Shown here: one piece after another, positions 40,734 through 46,357 of the stretch
Position numbering within the stretch: the stretch's first letter is position 1
Layout: each line of letters begins with the position of its first letter
DNA from: Ruminococcus turbiniformis
GTDB lineage: Bacteria > Bacillota > Clostridia > Lachnospirales > Lachnospiraceae
DNA length: 46,357 bases
Reading direction: 5' to 3'
Assembly: GCF_020687545.1 (NCBI RefSeq)
Contig: NZ_JAJEQX010000029.1
Coordinates: 1 to 46,357, forward strand
Translations under genes and position numbers: made by a program
The notes under the pieces: generated by a model
Told to the model about the DNA's origin: nothing
Databases searched by the model: none
What the model saw: only the letters and a program-made list of their open reading frames with translations

Positions 40734-41135
40734 TTGGAATATAGCTTAGAAGAGGACATTGTGTATATCCACAACCTGGCGGTATTGAAGTCAGCTGGGG
40801 ATTACCGTGGATTCGAAAATGCGCACATAGGGACAAACTTATTTTCTGATGCGCTCACTGATTTATATTTCCGTCAGGGAATCCATTTTTCAGAAGTCAG
40901 GGGCAGACTCTCGGCAGCAGATGCCAGAAACAGGAATTGGCGGGATTCGATCCCATTTTACCGGAGCTTTCCGCAACATCTGAATCCGGAGCTTCCGTTT
41001 TCCCTGGATTTTGAAATCTCAGAGTACAGAGACTTCCGGACAAAAATGCCAGGAGATATATCGGTAGCTGGGATGATATCACGGTTTTCTTCACAGGATC
41101 TCTTTTTCCGGTATCTGGTCATTCCGAAACCATAA
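40734..41135 (+). CDS. GNAT-like hypothetical protein (possibly truncated)
   Basis: A 133-residue ORF with possible TTG start (LEYSLEEDIVYIHNLAVL) 11 nt after AAAGGAG. YIHNLAVLKSAGDYRGFENA, GTNLFSDALTDLYFRQGIHF and SEVRGRLSAADARNRNWRDS recall the core and C-terminus of GNAT acetyltransferases. The first strands of such a fold are missing, suggesting truncation, or the protein belongs to an unrelated family. It lies between the two surface-protein genes on the opposite strand. Confidence 0.5.
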   Translation: MEYSLEEDIVYIHNLAVLKSAGDYRGFENAHIGTNLFSDALTDLYFRQGIHFSEVRGRLSAADARNRNWRDSIPFYRSFPQHLNPELPFSLDFEISEYRDFRTKMPGDISVAGMISRFSSQDLFFRYLVIPKP

Positions 41136-41174
41136 GCCCTTTTTTGTGCCAGGAAAGGATAGGAGGGAACCAAT

Positions 41175-41525
41175 ATGTTGGAACTGAAACACTGTGTTTC
41201 AGAAGAATTAAGCAGAATTGACTTTACATTAAGAAATATCAGGATGGAATACCTATGCACGCCGCCATCCGACCTGCAAGCTGAGTACATCATTGCGTTA
41301 GTAGAAACGTATAGAGAGCATGCTACGGATCTGTTTTTTCTGGCTTGCAATCAGGAGATGAAAGGGAACATGGAATCAATGGAGTTGTCGCGTTGCGAAC
41401 AATGGTACAGGGATATCAGGCTCTTGGCAACGGAGGCGATCGGGGAAATCGGTCGTCCGGATCTTATGGGCGGTACAGAGGGAGAAAAATATGACATAGT
41501 GTTAGATAGCAACCCCGAAGGCTAA
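41175..41525 (+). CDS. Small hypothetical helical protein
   Basis: A 116-residue protein starts MLELKHCVSEELSRIDFTLR after AGGAGGGAACCAAT. It is predicted mostly helical (SDLQAEYIIALVETYREHAT, ESMELSRCEQWYRDIRLLAT) with no known motif. It is 39 nt downstream of the GNAT-like ORF and probably in the same operon. Past the stop, stem-forming sequence occurs at 41549-41592 (GCGAACTAC ... GTAGTTC) and at 41646-41671. Confidence 0.62.
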   Translation: MLELKHCVSEELSRIDFTLRNIRMEYLCTPPSDLQAEYIIALVETYREHATDLFFLACNQEMKGNMESMELSRCEQWYRDIRLLATEAIGEIGRPDLMGGTEGEKYDIVLDSNPEG

Positions 41526-41645
41526 GAAAGGATAGTTTCAATATTATTGTCAGCGAACTACTCGGTACTTTAGTGTCGCGTAGTTCACTGTGTCTTTTAC
41601 AACTTTTGAAAGCACGCCCGAATTCTCAAATTATCCTCACACAAC

Positions 41646-41671
41646 AAAAAGGGCCAGTTTCCCGGCCCTTT
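41646..41671. terminator. GGGCCAGTTTCCCGGCCC hairpin, copy 2
   Basis: AAAAAGGGCC-AGTTTCCC-GGCCCTTT; probable terminator shared by the plus-strand operon (ends 41525) and the minus-strand Big2 protein gene (ends 41749). Same sequence as 40665-40690. Confidence 0.72.
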
Positions 41672-41748
41672 CCACAAGGAAGCGGTGAAAAAGAAAAATG
41701 ATTTTGAATAAGAGGTATAAGGAGCCCGCTTCCAGATACAATGATTAA

Positions 41749-44406
41749 TTATTCAACGCCTTTTGTAGCACCACAGGAGCACTCATAGCCCACAAGGACT
41801 TCTACCTGTTTGTCAGTGTGACCAAAAGGTTCACCAGCGAGCGCATGCTTTTCTGCATGTTCTGAAGTCTGCCCGTCAATAATCTCGTCACAGTAATTGC
41901 ATACGCTATGCCACTGCAGCTCGTAAACCGGCTGCCAGTCATGCTCATGTACCGGTGCTGTTACCTGTACCCTACAGCTGAAGCGGATTCCGTTGCAGTC
42001 TGCCGTAATAATCGTTGCGCCTTCGCCGACCGCTGTTACCACGCCGTCTGTTACAGTAGCGACTTCCGTATTATTGGATGTCCAAGTGATATCCTTCGGG
42101 TCCGTTGTATCTACAGGATTATAAGTTACAGTAAGCTCCTGTCTCTCCCCAACATTAAGGGAAATATTGTCCGGACTAACGCTGATTGAAATAAGGGGGA
42201 TCTCTTTTTTCTCTACTGTGACAACACAGCTTGCTGTCTTACCGTTGCAGGTCGCTGTAATTGTTGCGGTTCCTGCTCCAACGGCTGTAACTTTTCCACC
42301 TTCAACTGTCGCTACCGCACTGTCTGATGTGCTCCAGCTGACCGTCTTATCGACTGTCGTATCTTCCGGGTTGTAGGATACTGTCAGTGTCCCACTGCCA
42401 CCTTCTACCAGAGTCATTTCCGTCTGATCCAGGCTGATGGAATCAAGCGCGATCTCTTTCGCTTCTACCGTTACCGTACATGTTGCGGTTTTACCATTGC
42501 AGGTCGCTGTGATCGTAGCGGTTCCTGCTCCAACGGCTGTGACTTTTCCGTCATCTACCGTTGCCACTTTACTGTCTGATGTGCTCCAGCTGACTGTCCT
42601 GTCCGCCGTTGTGTCTGCCGGATTATAAGAAACTGTAAGCGTTCCGCTCTCGCCCTCTGTCAGGGTCATTGCTGTCTGATCCAGACTAATTGAGTCAAGG
42701 CCGATTTCCTTCGCCGATACCGTTACCGTACAGGTTGCAGATAAGTCGCCGCACGTTGCTGTAATGGTTGCTGTACCCACACCTACTGGAGTGACGGTAC
42801 CGTTTGAATCTACGGATGCGACCTGGTCATTCGAGCTGCTCCATACAACATCCTTTGCGTCTGTTGTATCTTCCGGAGTAAAGGATACCCCAAGCTGGAC
42901 GGCATGATCGCCCTCGACAAACGACAAGGATGTCTGGCTGAGGGAAATGCCGGTCATCGGGATCTCTTCAGGCTCGGTTACCTGGGGATTGCCATCCCAT
43001 CTTCCATTCTCATCAACGTACCAGCCGTCAATCCACGCGTCTTTCGCCATTGTTCCGTCTTCCTGGACATAATAGTATGTGTCGATCCACTTCGATGTCT
43101 GCATCTGGCCGGCCTCATTGAAGTAATACCACTCGCCATCGATCAGCGTCCACCCGGTCACTGCCCGGTCATTGAGGAAATACTTGGAGCCATCATACTC
43201 AAGCCAGCCTGTTGCCATTACGCCGTCTTCATCCAGGTAATACTTCGCTCCATCGGTAGTAAGCCAGCCGGTTTCCATTGCCCCGGAAGCATTAAAGTAA
43301 TACCACTCGCCGTCGATCAGCTTCCATCCAGTCATCATCCGGTCGTTCATGAAGTACCTGTTGCCGCCATCGTCCAGCCAGCCCTGATGCATCACGCCGT
43401 CCTCGTGCAGGTAGAACCAGTGGCCATCAATGACCTGCCAGCCGGTAAGCATTACCCCATCTTCATTATAATAATACCAGTGATCATTTTTGTAATTCCA
43501 GCCGGGGCTGTTCACTTCGCCTACCAGTGCCCCGTTTTCGTCAAACCGATATGTCGTTCCATCAATCTTCTGGTCGCCCGTTACCATGTAGCAGTTTGCG
43601 TCAAAGTAGTAGGTCTTCCCATTAATGTCATGCCAGCCGGTATACGCCGCGCCATCCTCTCCGAGGTAGAACCAGGACCCGTTCAGCAGAAGCCATCCGC
43701 CTGCATACTCACTCCCGTCACCCCGGAAGTAGTGCCACTGCCCATCGATCATCGACCAACCGGTGACCATGCGGTCATTAAGGAAATAGGTGCGGCCGCC
43801 ATCATCCAGCCAGCCCTGGTGCATCACGCCATCGTCATGCATGAAGTACCAGTACCCGCCGACTGCCTGCCATCCGGTGGTCATCGCTCCGGAGCCATTG
43901 AAGTAGTACCACTGCCCGTCAATCTGAGTCCAGCCTACTGCCATTGCGCCATTGGAATGAAGGTAATACATGAAATCTCCGTCTTCAAACCATCCCGTGA
44001 TCATTTCACCCTGGCCGCCCAGATAGTACCATGCGTTACCGTCCCACTGCCATCCAGTAGTCATTGCGCCAGAGCCATTGAAATAATACCAGTTCCCGTC
44101 GATGTAACGCCACCCGGTAGCCATCGCCCCCGAGGCATCCATGTAATAGGTTTCGCCGTTGACAGTACGCCAGCCGGTAGCCATGTAGCCGTCCTCATCG
44201 AAATAGTACCATTTCCCGTCAATGCACTGCCATGTGTTTGCAAGCATCTGCCCGGATGCATTTTCATACGTCCAACCGTCTTCATCATAGTGCCACTGTG
44301 CGGCCGCTTCAGCCTGGGCCCCCGGCGCAGCCATAGACATTGCCGGTACGGTAGCCGTGCAGGCTGTCACAAAACAGAGCAGCATAGTCACAAGTTTCTT
44401 TTTCAT
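41749..44406 (-). CDS. Secreted cell-wall-binding-repeat protein with four Big2 domains
   Basis: An 885-residue exported protein starts MKKKLVTMLLCFVTACTATV, with a signal peptide to about residue 32. Residues about 38-470 contain about twenty glucan/choline-binding-like repeats (GWRYIDGNWYYFNGSGAMTT type). Residues about 480-825 are four Big2 Ig-like domains, each with an SxxxxTxTxGxSxxLxVxYNP-like start and a GTATITATC end. The C-terminal 60 residues have Cys/His pairs (CNYCDEIIDGQTSEH, ECSCGATKG). No LPXTG is present, so attachment is probably by the repeats. Related in repeat type to the adhesin at 37053. Confidence 0.9.
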   Translation of the reverse strand: MKKKLVTMLLCFVTACTATVPAMSMAAPGAQAEAAAQWHYDEDGWTYENASGQMLANTWQCIDGKWYYFDEDGYMATGWRTVNGETYYMDASGAMATGWRYIDGNWYYFNGSGAMTTGWQWDGNAWYYLGGQGEMITGWFEDGDFMYYLHSNGAMAVGWTQIDGQWYYFNGSGAMTTGWQAVGGYWYFMHDDGVMHQGWLDDGGRTYFLNDRMVTGWSMIDGQWHYFRGDGSEYAGGWLLLNGSWFYLGEDGAAYTGWHDINGKTYYFDANCYMVTGDQKIDGTTYRFDENGALVGEVNSPGWNYKNDHWYYYNEDGVMLTGWQVIDGHWFYLHEDGVMHQGWLDDGGNRYFMNDRMMTGWKLIDGEWYYFNASGAMETGWLTTDGAKYYLDEDGVMATGWLEYDGSKYFLNDRAVTGWTLIDGEWYYFNEAGQMQTSKWIDTYYYVQEDGTMAKDAWIDGWYVDENGRWDGNPQVTEPEEIPMTGISLSQTSLSFVEGDHAVQLGVSFTPEDTTDAKDVVWSSSNDQVASVDSNGTVTPVGVGTATITATCGDLSATCTVTVSAKEIGLDSISLDQTAMTLTEGESGTLTVSYNPADTTADRTVSWSTSDSKVATVDDGKVTAVGAGTATITATCNGKTATCTVTVEAKEIALDSISLDQTEMTLVEGGSGTLTVSYNPEDTTVDKTVSWSTSDSAVATVEGGKVTAVGAGTATITATCNGKTASCVVTVEKKEIPLISISVSPDNISLNVGERQELTVTYNPVDTTDPKDITWTSNNTEVATVTDGVVTAVGEGATIITADCNGIRFSCRVQVTAPVHEHDWQPVYELQWHSVCNYCDEIIDGQTSEHAEKHALAGEPFGHTDKQVEVLVGYECSCGATKGVE

Positions 44407-44712
44407 TCGATTCTTTTACCTCCTGTCTTATTCTTTTAATACATTCATTATAAACTTTCCGAATCATTCTTTCCATATATTACAGATAATCGGAATAGTT
44501 TTTTGTACCCCATGGGATACTTTTGATTGTACCTCCTTCCTGGTTGCATATTACCACAAGGAAAATGACCATAATTTTTGAGGACGAAGAAAAATATTTC
44601 TTCTCGTCCCCGTTTTAGTCATCTTATGGATAATTATATCTCGTTTAGTGTGCTATCGTCAATTTAATTATTTCTTTTTCGATGATATAAACGGGGGGAT
44701 GGAGGTTTTTGA
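44407..44712. other. 306-nt intergenic region between surface protein and XRE genes
   Basis: AT-rich divergent promoter region. The minus-strand gene has GGAGGTAAAAGAATCGA before its ATG. The plus-strand gene has GGATGGAGGTTTTTGA. No clear operator palindrome was found by eye. Confidence 0.4.
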
Positions 44713-44961
44713 ATGAAAATACACCGCCAAAACAACAGATGTAATATTTCCGGGATAAAAATAAAAGAATTGAGATTAAATGCTGGTTATTCACAGGAAG
44801 CTTTGGCTGCTCTGCTGCAGCTGGAAGGGCTGAATGTTAACCAAAAGGCGATCAGCCGGATCGAGTCCGGGGACCGCGTTGTTGCAGATTTCGAACTGCA
44901 ATACTTTGCAGAAGTCTTCCATGTCCCGGTTACTGAGCTTTTAATGTTTGAAAAAAACTAA
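44713..44961 (+). CDS. XRE-family helix-turn-helix regulator
   Basis: An 82-residue protein starts MKIHRQNNRCNISGIKIKEL after GGAGGTTTTTGA. The HTH_3 domain is visible: IKIKELRLNAGYSQEALAAL, then QKAISRIESGDRVVADFELQ and ELQYFAEVFHVPVTELL. Such proteins are usually repressors. It is divergent from the Big2 surface-protein gene and may control it, itself, or the neighbouring element; none of this is visible directly. Confidence 0.88.
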   Translation: MKIHRQNNRCNISGIKIKELRLNAGYSQEALAALLQLEGLNVNQKAISRIESGDRVVADFELQYFAEVFHVPVTELLMFEKN

Positions 44962-45046
44962 AACATCCCTGAAACAAGAAGAAGCAGGAAAGTCCTGCAT
45001 CTTCCTCAAAATTATGAATGGACTAGCAAGAAAACCCCATCCAACG

Positions 45047-45549
45047 TTAGTTGCCTGGGGATGAATTGCCACGGCTCCTCCGGGAGCCGCTTTTTTTGTA
45101 TCGTCCCATTTTCTCGTATTTCCGTTTGTGTGTATCGGTACGCTGCCCATCTATATATGCTTTTACCGTTTCCATAGACACCGAGCCTGTTGTGGCAATA
45201 AAATAGCTGCTGCTCCAAAAAGGACAGTCTTCTCCGTAAAGATATTTCTTTACATGATTGGTTACTGTTCCCGTACCTCGCGTGACAACTGGGTCTTCAG
45301 CGTCCGGACCACAACGGATGGTGTCGTGCTTGGCGGAAGGGATACCAGCAGATGGATGTGATCCATATCCGTTTCCGCAGATACCAGTTCCCCCCGAAAC
45401 CTTCCGCAAAGATAAGCAGCTTGCTCCTTCATAAAGTCCCCGATTTCATTTGAGATGACCGGCTTTCTGTATTTCGTGACAAAAACCATATGGTAAGTGA
45501 GGCTGTAAACAGAATGAAATGTTTTCTTGTATTCCATGGTTTCCCTCAT
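45047..45549 (-). pseudogene. IS200/IS605 TnpA-like HUH transposase, frameshifted
   Basis: The first frame starts at 45549 (ATG; the second ATG is at 45537): HSVYSLTYHMVFVTKYRKPV, then DMDHIHLLVSLPPS (HUH-like HIH). It stops after REVREQ at 45262. The -1/+1 shifted frame continues NHVKKYLYGEDCPFWSSSYF and ATTGSVSMETVKAYID, which carries the C-terminal helix and catalytic Tyr region. One-base loss or gain near 45265-45280 explains this. Programmed frameshifting is less likely. The gene is probably inactive as written. Confidence 0.82.
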
Positions 45550-45670
45550 TTCTTATATTTCGATCAATAACGAACGTATGTTTGTGTATGCTTAGATTTT
45601 ATGGTACAATCATATTGAAGTCAAGCATAACCATAAATAATACTTGACAGTCAGAAAGGAGGCCATCCGT

Positions 45671-46357
45671 ATGCGCACGGTCATGGTAGACATCAAACCC
45701 AATCATTCTGCCGCCCCTTATCTTGGGAAAAATGCGGCAGGAAGCCGTGCTGTGCGCAATACGGCCAACTTTCTGATCCGTAACACAATGACCGGGCTCC
45801 GTAAACCGCCGGAGGAACGGACGCATGCAGAAACGGAGGCCCTGCATTTGGTATTCACCGGCATCCAGAAAGCCAATGCACATAGGGAAGCTATGGATGA
45901 AAAAGCTGTGTTCTCCGCCATTCGGAAAATCAATTCGGGGAAGCTTACCGGGCTGAAAGCGCACGCTTTCTTAAAATCCAAGCTGGATGGATGCGGGAAA
46001 CGCTTTCCCTATCCAACGGCGCAGGACTGGTTCTTGGATTACGAAACCCTGGACGCCATCCTGAAGCATACGGGAAACGCTGCCTACTATAGCTGCACCA
46101 GCCAGGTCAACCAGCAGGCAATCCGGAAGACTGTGGCGTCCTGGAAATCGTATTTTAAATCTGTTAAGGACTGGAAAAAACATCCCGGCAAGTATCAGGC
46201 AAAACCACGGATCCCCGGGTACATTCGGGGGCGGGAGGCAACCGCCCATTTCACAAACCAGGTCTGCCGCCTGGTGCCTGCCGGCGGTCGGCTGTACCTG
46301 GGGTTCGCAAACTGTGATCAGTTTGTATGCCTCGGAAAGGAATCCCTGATTCCAGGA
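45671..46357 (+). CDS. TnpB-like protein of IS605 family, 3' truncated by window end
   Basis: ATG at 45671 follows AAAGGAGGCCATCCGT. The ORF is open to the last base (229 codons). N-terminal half: MRTVMVDIKPNHSAAPYLGK, with basic helical segments (SYFKSVKDWKKHPGKYQAKP, RIPGYIRGREATAHF) typical of the TnpB/OrfB HTH region. The RuvC and zinc-finger parts would lie beyond the window. TnpB is an RNA-guided nuclease in the known family. The guide (omega) RNA would be at its 3' end and is not visible. Confidence 0.82.
   Translation, partial: MRTVMVDIKPNHSAAPYLGKNAAGSRAVRNTANFLIRNTMTGLRKPPEERTHAETEALHLVFTGIQKANAHREAMDEKAVFSAIRKINSGKLTGLKAHAFLKSKLDGCGKRFPYPTAQDWFLDYETLDAILKHTGNAAYYSCTSQVNQQAIRKTVASWKSYFKSVKDWKKHPGKYQAKPRIPGYIRGREATAHFTNQVCRLVPAGGRLYLGFANCDQFVCLGKESLIPG

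Larger units (their letters stand above)
45000..46357. mobile_element. IS200/IS605-type element, partial at window end
   Basis: Divergent tnpA-like (minus) and tnpB-like (plus) genes separated by about 120 bp are the classic IS605 layout. A strong GGCTCC-TCCG-GGAGCC hairpin followed by TTTTTTTG at about 45075-45098 lies near the left side. The exact left end is not determined and the right end is beyond the window. Confidence 0.75.

Noticed and set aside
41800..44300. Regularly spaced repeats suggesting a CRISPR array
   Set aside because: They are coding repeats of the surface proteins, in frame and of variable length, without a repeat-spacer structure.
42904..44439. 511-codon plus-strand ORF opposite the Big2 surface protein
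   Set aside because: Its repeats are the antisense of the cell-wall-binding repeats; no start signal or family.

Overview
The window reads as mobile and accessory DNA from a gut-type Clostridia (Lachnospiraceae/Oscillospiraceae-like Firmicute). Evidence for this: AAAGGAGG-type ribosome binding sites, several TTG/GTG starts, a Tn1549-like conjugation module, a tet ribosomal-protection gene with a Tn916-type leader, and sortase-anchored and choline-binding-like surface proteins. No rRNA, tRNA or CRISPR array was seen.

Region 1 (1 to about 23.8 kb) is part of a GC-rich integrative conjugative element (ICE), read on the minus strand. In transcription order it has parA, parB, small accessory genes, a DUF6017-type replication protein, pcfB (DUF3801), virD4, maff2 and a virB6/trbL-like gene cut at the window edge. 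Three later insertions interrupt it. (a) A mobilizable element of about 12.96 kb (881-13836) splits maff2 in two. It carries a large serine recombinase, TnpW-like, DnaC-like, RepA-like and Cys-rich VLP proteins, a relaxase with MobC, a sigma-like regulator pair, a SpoU methyltransferase, an AraC regulator and a tet(O/W/32)-type resistance gene with its attenuator. Imperfect inverted ends and an AA crossover dinucleotide can be read directly. (b, c) Two 1611-bp IS110-family copies (14159-15769 and 18128-19738) flank virD4-pcfB.

The strongest observation is in the noncoding left ends of the IS110 copies. Each encodes a bridge-RNA-like structure. The two RNAs differ mainly in two short loop segments, and in each copy those segments match that copy's own left and right insertion flanks. 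This is what RNA-guided IS110 recombination predicts, and here one molecule carries two differently programmed sister elements.

Region 2 (about 23.9-37 kb) is AT-richer and made largely of single genes with private hairpin terminators. It holds a pentapeptide protein, several unknowns, a DUF4942-type adenine methyltransferase, an Rpn-like nuclease, a repeat-module protein, a lipoprotein endonuclease, a macro-domain protein, a Thg1-like 3'-5' polymerase candidate, a nucleotidase/guanylate-kinase fusion, a Zn-ribbon protein and a HEPN/MNT pair. It looks like phage, plasmid or ICE cargo with a nucleotide/RNA-processing theme.

Region 3 (37-45 kb) encodes two large surface proteins: an LPXTG SpaA-type adhesin and a cell-wall-binding-repeat/Big2 protein. 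Two small plus-strand genes lie between them and an XRE regulator follows. Region 4 (45 kb to the end) is an IS200/IS605-type element with a frameshifted tnpA and a divergent tnpB-like gene that runs off the window.
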